Position numbers and translations under genes: made by a program. A stretch of 64,000 nt of DNA from an uncultured Saprospiraceae bacterium. Its GTDB lineage: Bacteria > Bacteroidota > Bacteroidia > Chitinophagales > Saprospiraceae. The stretch lies in the NCBI GenBank assembly GCA_937941765.1, contig CALDGQ010000010.1, forward strand, positions 1-64,000. The letters run 5' to 3'. Of the stretch, positions 8,147 to 17,327 are shown one piece after another. The stretch's first letter is position 1. Every line of letters starts with the position of its first letter. Under the pieces are notes generated by a model. The model was given only the letters and a program-made list of their open reading frames with translations, made no database searches and was not told the origin of the DNA.

Positions 8147-8214
8147 ACCACCAAGTCTCTCGACCTCGAAACCCGAAAGTTTTCGGGGTCGGGGTATCGG
8201 GATGACTTGGTGGT
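8147..8214. terminator. R5 nested hairpin, probable terminator
   Basis: Outer arms ACCACCAAGTC (8147-8157) and GACTTGGTGGT (8204-8214) enclose a second palindrome (ACCCGAAAGTTTTCGGGGT). It follows the phosphoesterase stop by 18 bases and also lies downstream of the minus-strand gene at 8242. The inner TATCGGGAT module recurs in the hairpin at 10701-10740. Confidence 0.65.
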
Positions 8215-8241
8215 CTGTGAAAAATAAATAATCGATATTTA

Positions 8242-9807
8242 TTACTCTACACTAATAATTCCAAACCTAAAAGTATTTTTTCCCAACATATTAGGTTTGC
8301 TATTAAAAAAGAACAGCTCATTTTCACTTATTTGCGAACTTCTGCTTGGCATTAACAATGACTTTGCTTCTTTTTTATTGAAGAGTTCTTTTTTCTTAAT
8401 TTTTCCATTTTTATCGATCGTAGTCATTACGGCAATACAATCTTTTGCACTACTCACTCTTTTGTATTTATCCGGATCTGTAATGTTTCTTTTCAAATTA
8501 TCTTTATCATCATTGTAAACAAAATAAATTTTGTCTTTTGATTTTAAGGTAGCATACTTTTGATAGGTAGTTGATTGCATTTTCTGTTTCTTAGGAATTA
8601 AAGTGACATTGCTCACAACACCATCAGATCCAATGTTTATCACAACAATAGAATTACTGACATAGTAAGTGGTTGTGTAAGTACCATTTTGTGAAGAACT
8701 AGTCACGGTGTATGAATAATTTTCCTCTGCAGAAACAAAAATTTCTCCGTTATCTTGAATCAGTATTTTGTTAAATACAAATCGACTATTCAAACCGACA
8801 TCATTACTTTTTTTGTCTTTAGTAGTACCTTTTTTACCAAATGCGTCTAATTCTTTTGGAGTAAATCTACGCTTGTTGGCAAACTCAATATTTCCATCTT
8901 TAGAAGATAATTTCAAATAAAAAACACCTTGTAAAGGTCCATTTTTACTGTCTCCATAAAAACCGACACAAGCGATATCATCAGAATTATCTACTTCTAG
9001 TTTTATTCCTTTCACAAAAGCATCTTCTAGTTTTAATTCAAAAGCTTGGGTTTTATCAGTATCCTTATCTATTTTGTAAAGCTTCATGTCATAGGCAGGA
9101 GCTCTTTTATTGCCTTTACCTCTTCGGCTTTCTTTCTTTTTGTTGTCTTCATATATTTTGGCAACGAAAAACACTTCTCCTAATTCAGTAACCGTTACTG
9201 ATTCTATGTCCACTCTTTTTTCACTGTAAGGAAGTTTTATTTTTTTGTCATAGAGTTTATTGAAATCATTGTCTAGAATAGAGACATAGGCTTCATAATT
9301 TTCTTTTTTATTATTTCTATCAGTGTCGGCCATAAAAAGAAATTTGGTCGTGTCTTTTGAAATATACCAACGGCTTGTTGGATAATCCTTTTTTGTTTTG
9401 TAGACAAACCTTGCAATCTTTTTTGGTTTTGATGCTTTTCCGTTCATGTCGATCGGCGTGATATAGTATTGAATGTAATCATCAGATTTATTTCGTTCAG
9501 CTTGGAGCCAAGCAAATTTATCCTTGAAATATTTCATGCTTAGACTATAAATATTCTTTTTGTTTGTAACAAATTCCTTACTATAGACTTGTTTAAATTT
9601 CGAGTCATACTTTTCAAATATAAGAGGGGACTTTGGTTTTAATTCCTTAAAATACATATAGTGTCCTGTTGAATTTGAATGCAGATGACCTTGTAATGAT
9701 TTTCTTTTGGCAAGTTTATATTCTGGACTGAATTTAACAGTATATTGTGCAAACGACGGTAAACTGAATCCAATAAATAGGAGTAAAAAAAAGATTTTAT
9801 GTTTCAT
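8242..9807 (-). CDS. Exported protein of unknown function
   Basis: A 521-residue protein with a signal peptide ending LPSFAQ (cleavage before about residue 21). The mature part alternates charged strands with recurring FFVAK/FVYND/FLMAD segments, the pattern of a beta-propeller-like or long beta-rich fold; I do not recognise a named family. It has many lysines and no lipobox or type IX sorting tail, so it may stay in the periplasm. It is transcribed alone, divergent from the beta-barrel gene at 9884 with only 76 bases between the starts, so the two may share control. Function unknown. Confidence 0.78.
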   Translation of the reverse strand: MKHKIFFLLLFIGFSLPSFAQYTVKFSPEYKLAKRKSLQGHLHSNSTGHYMYFKELKPKSPLIFEKYDSKFKQVYSKEFVTNKKNIYSLSMKYFKDKFAWLQAERNKSDDYIQYYITPIDMNGKASKPKKIARFVYKTKKDYPTSRWYISKDTTKFLFMADTDRNNKKENYEAYVSILDNDFNKLYDKKIKLPYSEKRVDIESVTVTELGEVFFVAKIYEDNKKKESRRGKGNKRAPAYDMKLYKIDKDTDKTQAFELKLEDAFVKGIKLEVDNSDDIACVGFYGDSKNGPLQGVFYLKLSSKDGNIEFANKRRFTPKELDAFGKKGTTKDKKSNDVGLNSRFVFNKILIQDNGEIFVSAEENYSYTVTSSSQNGTYTTTYYVSNSIVVINIGSDGVVSNVTLIPKKQKMQSTTYQKYATLKSKDKIYFVYNDDKDNLKRNITDPDKYKRVSSAKDCIAVMTTIDKNGKIKKKELFNKKEAKSLLMPSRSSQISENELFFFNSKPNMLGKNTFRFGIISVE

Positions 9808-9883
9808 AATATTGTATATTTAAATTCTAAAAAAAACCGTGTGGTTATTGTCAGAATTTAGTAATTAATAATTAAATAAAGAT

Positions 9884-10675
9884 ATGCATAATAAGTTTAT
9901 TATTCTAACAACGTTGATTTTGTTTATTTGTTCTACAACTGCTTTTGCGCAACGTGACAAAAAGAAGAAAAAGAACAACGATGTTCAAATAATTGAATTC
10001 GGTGATGATACAGGTGATGACAGTGATGTTGCAACTTCTCTAACAGGGTTTATACTTAAAACCAGTCCTTCAGCTTTCATTAATGGATGGCAATTTTTTG
10101 AGGTTGAAAAGGGTTTTACGGAGTTCCTAAGTCTTCAAGCAGGAGCAGGATTTACATTCAAACCACTTCTTGGAAATTTATATTCTGAATTGTCTAGCGA
10201 ACTAGAGGTAGGAGATGAATGTGATAGTGATCAATGGGACAATGACTATTGTGATGATTATTTTGACCTAGAATATAGAAGGTTTAAAACAGGCCTTGTC
10301 TTGTCATTTTCGCCAAGATTATTTTTCAATGATTTTGCACCGGATGGTTCCTATTTTGGTTTGAAAATGAGATACTCCATACAGAACATGGAAGTACAAA
10401 TGGTTGAAGAAGGAACCACTAGTTTTAATCGACTTTCAGATGCTTATCAACCAGAAGTAGTAAAACGTTTTGATCTTGTTGGACATTACGGTTATCAATA
10501 TTTGTATGACAAATTAACTGCTGAATACTTTTTAGGATTAGGAGTACGATTCAGAAATCAAACTCGTCAAGACTTAGGATTCGATGCTTCCAATAATATT
10601 AGAAATGGAGAACGAACTTTTAAAAATACAAGACTAAGAATAGAAGCAGGACTTAGATTTGGTTTCCAACTTTAA
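9884..10675 (+). CDS. Predicted outer-membrane beta-barrel protein
   Basis: A 263-residue protein with a signal peptide ending TTAFAQ, then a lysine-rich/acidic linker (RDKKKKKNND) and a domain of amphipathic strands ending in RLRIEAGLRFGFQL. That aromatic/hydrophobic last strand is typical of outer-membrane barrels. An acidic insert (DECDSDQWDNDYCDDYFD) near the middle may bind cations or be a surface loop. No named family is recognised. It is divergent from the exported protein on the left and is followed by a hairpin terminator. Confidence 0.72.
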   Translation: MHNKFIILTTLILFICSTTAFAQRDKKKKKNNDVQIIEFGDDTGDDSDVATSLTGFILKTSPSAFINGWQFFEVEKGFTEFLSLQAGAGFTFKPLLGNLYSELSSELEVGDECDSDQWDNDYCDDYFDLEYRRFKTGLVLSFSPRLFFNDFAPDGSYFGLKMRYSIQNMEVQMVEEGTTSFNRLSDAYQPEVVKRFDLVGHYGYQYLYDKLTAEYFLGLGVRFRNQTRQDLGFDASNNIRNGERTFKNTRLRIEAGLRFGFQL

Positions 10676-10700
10676 TCAATTACGCATTGAAGTAAAAAAA

Positions 10701-10740
10701 ATCATCAAGTATCCCGATACTCATCGGAAGACTTGATGGT
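10701..10740. terminator. R5 hairpin, probable bidirectional terminator
   Basis: Arms ATCATCAAGT (10701-10710) and ACTTGATGGT (10731-10740) enclose a second palindrome TATCCCGATACTCATCGGA. T- and A-runs lie outside. It sits between convergent genes ending at 10675 and 10757 and shares its inner module with the hairpin at 8147-8214. Confidence 0.75.
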
Positions 10741-10756
10741 TTTTTATTTTACACAA

Positions 10757-12556
10757 TTATTTTTTCCTCAAAGCCTTGATTGCATATACATTTCCTGGAT
10801 GTAGTTCCAAAGATTTTTGATAATTCGCTTTTCCTAATTCAATCTCTCCATTTGCCAAATAAGTCTCTCCCAAACTATCATAAACGTTCCAAGAATTAGG
10901 AAAGGCAGCAACATTGATTTTGAAAATTTCGATTGCTTCTTTTAACTTTCCTTGATTCACTAATTGATATCCTAACATGTTGATTTCAAACTCATTGATT
11001 GGGAAATAGTCAGCTGTTCTTGAATATTTTTCAAAAGCATTTAATGCAAAGTCAATTCCTTTTGATTCAATATCGCTATTTAATGTTGTTGCGATTGAGC
11101 GCTTGATGGGAGAAGTGTTGTTGAGATATTCGTAAATGTTTGTCATGTAAGATTTATATAACATACTGTGGTGGTCACCGTAACTTTCAATAGTTTCGAC
11201 TCCATGTGCTTTGAAAAAATCGAGTTCTGCTTTTGTAGTTCTACCATTCGCTTCATCAAATCTAGCGTAATAAAATATAACATTGCTGAGATCTTTTCCT
11301 TTTAGTAATTGGGTAAATCTTCTTTTTGCATGTGAGGATACCAGGGATTCGACATTGGTAAAAATAGTTTCCATTTTGGGGCTGAGTAAATCAATTAGCG
11401 GGAAGCCTCCCCAAAAATCTCGCTCATAAGGTTCTGTACCATTTCTAAACCGAATAAATTTGCGACTCCCATCTTCATTGACTTGGTAGTTTCTCAAATC
11501 TTCGTCCAAATCTGCTCCCATTAGGATTAATTTGTCTGCCATATTTGGATGATCAAGTAAGTATGCAAACCCAATATAACAACCATAAGAATGTCCAATT
11601 ACAAAAACAGTTTTCCCTCTTTCTTTGAAATATTGAATCGATCGATGCATCATTTCTGCGCTTACATGATGTTCGTAAATACTTTGTTTTTCTGTGAGGG
11701 TAGGAGAGGCGTTTAAGATGGTTTGGTTGATCATTTGAGATTGAAGCACATCGACCCTAAGAAAATTTTCTTGATTTGGAAGTAAGGTTAATGGGCGCGG
11801 TCGATAGGCACTAATATCCGGCATCGGTCCTCCTTGTATAAAGATATAAACGGTATCACTTTCTTCATTTCCTTTGGATTGAAAAAGTAAGGTGGTATCT
11901 CTTGGCAATTGTGTCGGGATGTATTTTGAATAAGGTCTTGTTGCCAATTCCATGAAGGAGATATATCCATTAGTCGCAACGCCATTTCTCAAATATTGCA
12001 TTGCCAATTGCTCATCTTCCTCAGCAAGGCAAATTTCTGCAAGTCGGATATAGCCGTCGTCTTCCATGCAATCTTCTGCAACAAACAATTCCGTCAAGAC
12101 TCGTGCTTTTTCCATTTGGCCAGTCTTAAAAAACGAATTGGAGGTTGTATTTAGTTCAAATTTACTAACATAAAAAGCAGGGTTAGTTCTATTTTTTTGA
12201 ATCCATTTTTTACCTTGGGCAACACCTTGCTTTTCTAAGATCGAAAACAAAGTCATTGCCAAAGATTGATTAAGTTTAGGGAAATGTTTTTTTATTTCAA
12301 CTTCATATTGCTGATATTCTTTTGTCCTTTTCGATTGAAATAAAATATGTAAAGTTTTAAAAACTTCATCTTGACTTAGATAAAATTGGGTTGAATTTGA
12401 ATGTTTATTTAAAGTATCAATAGCGGAAGTAATACCTTCAGATTCAATTACATCATATGCGAATTGAGCCAATGATTGTTTTGGGATGTCTTGCGCATTT
12501 ATGTTGTTAAAAATGGACAATAGTATGGCTAGGAGCACTATGGTTGTTGGTCTCAT
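10757..12556 (-). CDS. Exported alpha/beta hydrolase with C-terminal TPR
   Basis: A 599-residue protein with a signal peptide ending NINAQ. An N-terminal helical region is followed by an alpha/beta-hydrolase core, with oxyanion-region strand IFIQGGPMP at about 238-246 and nucleophile elbow GHSYG at 321-325 (Ser323). The C-terminal 70 residues form tetratricopeptide-like helices (NSWNVYDSLGETYLANGE and LELHPGNVYAIKALRK). Bacteroidota often add such TPR tails to hydrolases. Substrate is unknown; esterase or peptidase activity in the periplasm is plausible. A TACATTTG sequence on its strand (12606-12613) matches the -7 consensus TAnnTTTG. Confidence 0.82.
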   Translation of the reverse strand: MRPTTIVLLAILLSIFNNINAQDIPKQSLAQFAYDVIESEGITSAIDTLNKHSNSTQFYLSQDEVFKTLHILFQSKRTKEYQQYEVEIKKHFPKLNQSLAMTLFSILEKQGVAQGKKWIQKNRTNPAFYVSKFELNTTSNSFFKTGQMEKARVLTELFVAEDCMEDDGYIRLAEICLAEEDEQLAMQYLRNGVATNGYISFMELATRPYSKYIPTQLPRDTTLLFQSKGNEESDTVYIFIQGGPMPDISAYRPRPLTLLPNQENFLRVDVLQSQMINQTILNASPTLTEKQSIYEHHVSAEMMHRSIQYFKERGKTVFVIGHSYGCYIGFAYLLDHPNMADKLILMGADLDEDLRNYQVNEDGSRKFIRFRNGTEPYERDFWGGFPLIDLLSPKMETIFTNVESLVSSHAKRRFTQLLKGKDLSNVIFYYARFDEANGRTTKAELDFFKAHGVETIESYGDHHSMLYKSYMTNIYEYLNNTSPIKRSIATTLNSDIESKGIDFALNAFEKYSRTADYFPINEFEINMLGYQLVNQGKLKEAIEIFKINVAAFPNSWNVYDSLGETYLANGEIELGKANYQKSLELHPGNVYAIKALRKK

Positions 12557-12605
12557 GACAAAGGGTTTGTTAAGTTAATAAATAAGAATTACGGGATTAG
12601 CCCAT

Positions 12606-12613
12606 CAAATGTA
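12606..12613 (-). promoter_or_regulatory. Candidate -7 promoter element
   Basis: TACATTTG on the minus strand fits the Bacteroidota -7 consensus TAnnTTTG, about 50 bases upstream of the hydrolase start. No convincing -33 TTG lies at the usual distance, so this is tentative. Confidence 0.3.
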
Positions 12614-12800
12614 GGCATGATGTTATTTGTTTGATTTTGATGAATAATGTGTTGTTTCCGAAATTTGCTACGCTCCTTTAGAGCTTTGACGACCACTTTT
12701 TTCAATAGGGGCGATGCCTCTATTTATTTTGCATAACCCCGTTGGGGTAGATCGTTTTTCAATATTTTAATATCAAAATATGCATTTCTTTTTGTGGGCT

Positions 12801-15185
12801 TTAAAACCGATTCGATTTTCCGCTCATAGATTTCAAATATTCAATAATAGGTCGATTCAAATCACGTATAGCAAAGTCCAACGAAGTCATATTGTTATTA
12901 TCGGTAGCATTAATGGCAGCTTTATTAGTAACTAGTGTAATAACACAAGATAAATTACCCGCTTTCACTGCATGCATCAAAGGAGTCAAACTTCCATCAC
13001 CTGCATAATTAGGATCTGCTCCACCAGCAAGCAGGGTTTCAACTAGTCTTATATTACCTTCTTTGGTGGCGGCAATAAGTGGTGTTAAAACATGACTCGT
13101 TGTTGTAGATATATTGTTGATAGTTGACGTAGTCTTATGACGATGGAAGCAATTAGGATTAACATCATTCAATAATCGAATAGTGATTTCTCGATCATTT
13201 TGAATCACCGCATCGAGTAAACCAAGACAAGTCGGTTCCATATATTCATCCTCATTTTCGTTTAGGATTTGTTCAATATCATTTAATGCACTTCGCTGTT
13301 CGTCATACGATTTATGGTTATGATAACTCTGAACATATTTATCAACAGATTTTTGTTTGCCCAAATCAACATGACTTGCAACATCAGAGATGGTGATGTA
13401 TTGTCCATTATGATTCGTTATATTCGGATTCACTTTCATCAATTTTTTTATAAAAGGAAAATCATTTCTGATACCCTCGCTACCAAGAGGGCATGATAAA
13501 TTTTCATTTAATAATATCGTTCGAATCGTTGGTTCATCTCTTAATTGGATAGCTTTTGATAGTTTTAAATAAGAAGGGTCTTTACATTCATTATCCTTAT
13601 CTGCGACATCAATTCTAAAACCAATATCACTGATGCGAATGATTTGATGTGCGTCAATTTGAATCACGGCACCATAAGACAATAGTCCTTGCATGATTTC
13701 AATATCTTCAATTGTTTCTTGATAATTGACATTCAAACAACGAACATCTTTTTCTAACAATAAATTTCTAACCAAGTTTAAATCTCGGTCATCTACGGCT
13801 TTACTTAGTTGGTCGCATACTGTTTGGTCAACTGTATTGTCGACTGTTTTATTTGTAGTTTTTTCATTAGTTTGTTGTGCTAACGACTGTTGTTTGTTGG
13901 CCACCATTTCTTTTACAGCCTTCAAGTTGGAACGCTTATTCTTTTTAATTTTAAGGCAATTTGGATCTAATGTTTTCAAGATTTTTTTGACTAATTCGAT
14001 ATCACCTGCTGCTACTGCTTTTTCAAATTCAGTACAATCACTAATCAATAAACTTGCTGATGAAATCGAATTGTTAGGTTTATTACTTGCAGTATTCTTT
14101 ATTTTTTCTGGTACTTGTTCAGCTTCTGAAATTGGTTGAGAAATTGATTCTTCAATTGTAATAGGGCTTTCAATTGTTTTTGCAATCGCATCAACTGGTT
14201 TATTGAGCACCAATAAAAGCAACAACAATACGGGCATTGCAAAAGCGTATTTCCAATAATTAAATTTGTTGGATCTTTTGGAGTTCATTTTCATAATCCT
14301 TTGTTTGATAAGGGATTGATTATAATTGGTGGTTATTGACAATGGAGCAGTTTTGCAAGCAAGTTTTACCAAACTCATCTGATAACTTTTTCTTTCCTGA
14401 TTTTGCATGTGTACCATTTCATCATCAGTTTGAAATTCAATATTATTCTTAATTGCATTTCTCAAAATCCAGATAAAAGGGTTGAACCACAAAGCAATAA
14501 CGGCCAACTCTGAAAACAACAAATCAAGACTGTGTTTTTTATCAACATGAATTTTCTCATGCGCAATAATTTGCTCGTAAGTTTCGTAATCGTACAAAGT
14601 AGGATTGATGAAAATGTAGTTGAAAAAGGAACAAGGCTCATCTTCTGTGGCCATGTTGACGATGATGATATTTTCATCCTCAACCTTATCATCGTTTTTA
14701 AATACTTTTCTCATGACACTAATCACTTGACCGAAAAGATTCAGCGACAAAACGATGACACCAAATGCATAGATTCCGAATACCCAAAATAGAATTCCTT
14801 TGCTGGATTGTTTTTGTGTTGGAGTTATACTGGGTGGAGATTTTGTCACTTGAAGCGTCTTCGCTTCAGATGTTTGATTTGGTTTTATTTTAGTAAAAAT
14901 GTTTGGAACATTTGCTTTGGGTTTAGCATCTCGATTTAAAGTTTTTTCAGAGAGTGGAGTAGTGGGCTGACTTAAGACAGAGACTTCATTCAACAACGTA
15001 TCTACATATCCTTGGTTTTCCATTAATTTCGGCAATACCAAAAAAGGAATTAGAAAAGTTAATACAATCGCACTTAATAAATAGTACCGGTTAACAGCAA
15101 AGAAACTTTCTCTTTCTAGTACCAATTTATAAAATGCTAAAAGCACTACAACAACTAATGAAGACTTAATCAATAGAATCAGCAT
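12801..15185 (-). CDS. M56 (BlaR1/MecR1-type) membrane protease fused to ankyrin repeats
   Basis: A 794-residue protein. Residues 1-340 form the M56 peptidase module: N-terminal transmembrane helices at about 5-22 and 34-52, a helix at about 129-151, the zinc motif HEKIH at 209-213 and a last helix (YAFAMPVLLLLLLVLNK) near 311-327. In BlaR1 the domain after the last helix senses beta-lactam. Here it is replaced by about 450 residues of ankyrin-type repeats, clearest at the end (TPLIAATKEGNIRLVETLLA, TPLMHAVKAGN, TSLDFAIRDLN). The stop-start with the upstream BlaI-type repressor is tight (1 base), so they form a two-gene sensor-regulator operon. The protease would cleave the repressor on sensing; the signal is unknown. 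Confidence 0.9.
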   Translation of the reverse strand: MLILLIKSSLVVVVLLAFYKLVLERESFFAVNRYYLLSAIVLTFLIPFLVLPKLMENQGYVDTLLNEVSVLSQPTTPLSEKTLNRDAKPKANVPNIFTKIKPNQTSEAKTLQVTKSPPSITPTQKQSSKGILFWVFGIYAFGVIVLSLNLFGQVISVMRKVFKNDDKVEDENIIIVNMATEDEPCSFFNYIFINPTLYDYETYEQIIAHEKIHVDKKHSLDLLFSELAVIALWFNPFIWILRNAIKNNIEFQTDDEMVHMQNQERKSYQMSLVKLACKTAPLSITTNYNQSLIKQRIMKMNSKRSNKFNYWKYAFAMPVLLLLLLVLNKPVDAIAKTIESPITIEESISQPISEAEQVPEKIKNTASNKPNNSISSASLLISDCTEFEKAVAAGDIELVKKILKTLDPNCLKIKKNKRSNLKAVKEMVANKQQSLAQQTNEKTTNKTVDNTVDQTVCDQLSKAVDDRDLNLVRNLLLEKDVRCLNVNYQETIEDIEIMQGLLSYGAVIQIDAHQIIRISDIGFRIDVADKDNECKDPSYLKLSKAIQLRDEPTIRTILLNENLSCPLGSEGIRNDFPFIKKLMKVNPNITNHNGQYITISDVASHVDLGKQKSVDKYVQSYHNHKSYDEQRSALNDIEQILNENEDEYMEPTCLGLLDAVIQNDREITIRLLNDVNPNCFHRHKTTSTINNISTTTSHVLTPLIAATKEGNIRLVETLLAGGADPNYAGDGSLTPLMHAVKAGNLSCVITLVTNKAAINATDNNNMTSLDFAIRDLNRPIIEYLKSMSGKSNRF

Positions 15186-15186
15186 G

Positions 15187-15543
15187 CTATTTGGAGTTAA
15201 TAATTTTAATTAATTCAGCTCTTTCATCATCTGTCAATTTTTCTTTTTTCGCAAAATGAGCTACTAGTTTTGGAAAAGAGTTTTCAAAAAACTTCTCTTT
15301 AATATCGCCAATTTGCTTCTCACGATAAGCATCAAAATCATCCACAGGGCTATATTGATGTGTGTTACCGATCAGTTCGGATTTGAGTACTCCTTTTTTT
15401 ACAAGAATTTTGACCAACGTAGCTACCGTGTTATAATGTGGTTTGGGTTCCGGCAATGCCTCCACAATATCGCGGATAAAAGCATTTTTCAGCTTCCATA
15501 CAATCTGCATAATTTGATCTTCTCTTTTGGTTAATTCTATCAT
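15187..15543 (-). CDS. BlaI/MecI-family transcriptional repressor
   Basis: A 118-residue winged-helix protein of the BlaI/MecI/CopY family. It opens LTKREDQIMQIVWKL and has the recognition helix segment PHYNTVATLVKILVKKGVL at about 35-53, then a dimerisation tail with the FPKLVAHFAK and LTDDERAELIKII segments. It binds palindromic operators as a dimer and is inactivated by cleavage by its M56 partner, which is the next gene downstream. Two perfect palindromes lie 24-61 bases upstream of its start and overlap a -7 element, consistent with autorepression. Length and motifs are normal. Confidence 0.92.
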   Translation of the reverse strand: MIELTKREDQIMQIVWKLKNAFIRDIVEALPEPKPHYNTVATLVKILVKKGVLKSELIGNTHQYSPVDDFDAYREKQIGDIKEKFFENSFPKLVAHFAKKEKLTDDERAELIKIINSK

Positions 15544-15561
15544 CTTCCTATTTGTTTAAAA

Positions 15562-15569
15562 CAAATCTA
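15562..15569 (-). promoter_or_regulatory. Candidate -7 promoter element of the blaI-type operon
   Basis: TAGATTTG on the minus strand matches the Bacteroidota -7 consensus TAnnTTTG. It overlaps the first operator palindrome by three bases and lies about 19 bases upstream of the repressor ATG. Confidence 0.55.
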
Positions 15570-15604
15570 CTAATTTTTTAGTAGACCTACTAATTTATTA
15601 GTAG
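15567..15604. promoter_or_regulatory. Tandem BlaI-type operator palindromes
   Basis: Two perfect inverted repeats, CTACTAATTTTTTAGTAG (15567-15584) and CTACTAATTTATTAGTAG (15587-15604), separated by two bases. The half-site CTACTAA is conserved in all four positions while the four-base centre varies, as expected for dimer binding by a BlaI-type repressor. Position over the promoter supports repression of the repressor/M56 operon. Confidence 0.88.
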
Positions 15605-15655
15605 TTTGAACCCAACTTTAACTTTTGGAGATGATAGATAAGGTGTGGAATATCG

Positions 15656-16078
15656 CTAATTACAATCAAAAAACTTCTCATAAACTACACTAAGACTATC
15701 AGCCCTTTTAGTTTTAAATTTCATAAAGTCTCTTTTTGAAAGCAACATCTGATTCAATGTTGGATTGGCAGGATTATAAGCAACTGGAAATTTATGTTTT
15801 TTTAATTCAGTACAAAAGGGGAGTGTAGGTTTAAGACAAAATTTATCGACATCAAAATACTTGTTATAAACCTTATCATTTAGGATGAATGAATATTGAC
15901 CAAAATCAGCTGTTTTACCAACACCACAATCAACAAAACTACCTGAAGTAATCTGAAAGGATTCCATTAAAGCTCTTTCTTGTGTTCTTTGTTGAAAGCT
16001 TTTTCGAATTCCTAAAAAGAAAAAAACGATAAAGCATATCAATATGAAAATTGAAAGTTTATCTTTTTGTTTGGCCAT
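15656..16078 (-). CDS. Small membrane-anchored protein of unknown function
   Basis: A 140-residue protein with one N-terminal helix (LSIFILICFIVFFFLGIRKS, about 8-27) after a lysine-rich start, and a soluble domain with four cysteines (DCGVG, FCLKPTLPFC, FFDCN) suggesting disulfides outside the cytoplasm. The GSFVDCG...FNDK pattern resembles small DUF3592-type beta domains, but I cannot name the family. It is transcribed alone between the BlaI operon and gpsA. Function unknown. Confidence 0.65.
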   Translation of the reverse strand: MAKQKDKLSIFILICFIVFFFLGIRKSFQQRTQERALMESFQITSGSFVDCGVGKTADFGQYSFILNDKVYNKYFDVDKFCLKPTLPFCTELKKHKFPVAYNPANPTLNQMLLSKRDFMKFKTKRADSLSVVYEKFFDCN

Positions 16079-16172
16079 GTTTTTTTAATTACTGTTCTGA
16101 AAAGATATCGAACCTTGTTGCTTGAAAAGCTGTGAACATTAGAACACACGCTCATGCAAACTCATGTTTGGT

Positions 16173-16228
16173 TGTTCACAAGCTCCACTTCGACATTGGA
16201 TATTCTGCGGTTGGATATTCTGCGGTTC
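16173..16228. repeat. R4 intergenic repeat with tandem 15-mers, copy 1
   Basis: An element starting GTTCACAAGCTCCACTTCG and ending with two copies of GGATATTCTGCGGTT (16198-16212 and 16213-16227). It lies four bases past the gpsA stop. The same arrangement, with C in place of G at the start of each 15-mer, is found at 62241-62298. Confidence 0.85.
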
Positions 16229-16232
16229 TAAT

Positions 16233-17234
16233 CTATCCTGCCTCATCTTCCGAGCCAGCTTCTTTCTTCAACAAACCACGGAATGCATCATTTACCGTAT
16301 TTTCTTCATACAACACTTTGTACACTTCCTCTGTAATTGGCATATCTACATTATATTTCTTAGCCAATTCCATTACTACTTTAGTTGTTTTAACCCCTTC
16401 TGCTACTTCATTCATGCTTGCAATAATATCGTCTAATTTTTTTCCTTGTCCCAATTGAAATCCAACAGTACGATTACGACTTTTGGAGCTAGAGCAAGTT
16501 GCAACTAGATCTCCCATTCCAGTAAGTCCAGCAAAAGTAAGTGGGCGACCACCCATGGCAACACCCAGTCTTGTCAATTCTGCTAAACCTCTAGTAATAA
16601 TGGCAGCGCGAGTGTTGTCACCTGCGTTTGCGCCATCACCCATGCCTGTAGCTATTGCGACAATATTTTTTAACGTTCCTCCTAATTCACATCCAATCAC
16701 ATCATCATTGGTGTAAACACGGAAAAGTCCTGTTTGAAAAACTTTCTGGAGTGCTTTCGCAATTGTTGAATCTACCATCGCAATCACACTTGCAGCAGCT
16801 TGACCTTTGATAATTTCTTTTGCCAAATTCGGACCTGTCAATAAACCGACTGGATGACCAGGCATCAATTCTTCGATCACTTCCGTCATTCTCATTTTTG
16901 TGGACATTTCAATTCCTTTGGACAAACTAAGAATAGGAACCCAAGGACGAATAAATGGTTTGGCTTTTTCTAAGACGGATCGCATATGTTGAGAAGGTAT
17001 CCCCATGACAATAACATCTGCATTTTTGACAGTCGCTTCGATTTCTTCACTGGCTTTCAAAGTTCGTGTCAATCTCGCATCCGGTAAATATTTATTGTTG
17101 GTATGTTGGGTGTTTATTTCGTTAACGGTGTTTTTATCTCGAGCCCATATTGTCACATCTGCATTTTTTGCAGCAAGAGAAGCAACGGTAGTTCCCCATG
17201 ATCCACCTCCTAATAATCCGACTTTCAGTTTCAT
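16233..17234 (-). CDS. gpsA: Glycerol-3-phosphate dehydrogenase [NAD(P)+]
   Basis: A 333-residue soluble enzyme that reduces dihydroxyacetone phosphate to sn-glycerol-3-phosphate for phospholipid synthesis. The N-terminal Rossmann motif is GLLGGGSWGTTVASLAAKN (residues 7-25). The catalytic lysine lies in GGTLKNIVAIATGMGDG (about 190-206), and the substrate-binding segment GLTGMGDLVATCSSSKSRN (about 247-265) is typical of GpsA. Length matches the family. It is the last gene of a leftward run with a HAD hydrolase and the cox cluster, but gaps of about 100 bases suggest its own promoter. An R4 repeat begins immediately after the stop. Confidence 0.95.
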   Translation of the reverse strand: MKLKVGLLGGGSWGTTVASLAAKNADVTIWARDKNTVNEINTQHTNNKYLPDARLTRTLKASEEIEATVKNADVIVMGIPSQHMRSVLEKAKPFIRPWVPILSLSKGIEMSTKMRMTEVIEELMPGHPVGLLTGPNLAKEIIKGQAAASVIAMVDSTIAKALQKVFQTGLFRVYTNDDVIGCELGGTLKNIVAIATGMGDGANAGDNTRAAIITRGLAELTRLGVAMGGRPLTFAGLTGMGDLVATCSSSKSRNRTVGFQLGQGKKLDDIIASMNEVAEGVKTTKVVMELAKKYNVDMPITEEVYKVLYEENTVNDAFRGLLKKEAGSEDEAG

Positions 17235-17327
17235 AACATTTGGTTTTATATAATTCCTAAGATAGTTGAAAGTGTCAATCTATTATAAAAAATTTTGTTC
17301 TATGTCGAAGATCCTTCTAACAAAGGT

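Noticed and set aside
12557-12800. Small palindromes such as ACCCCGTTGGGGT
   Set aside because: Single occurrence in this window and no clear family; probably degenerate intergenic repeats, not reported as a feature.
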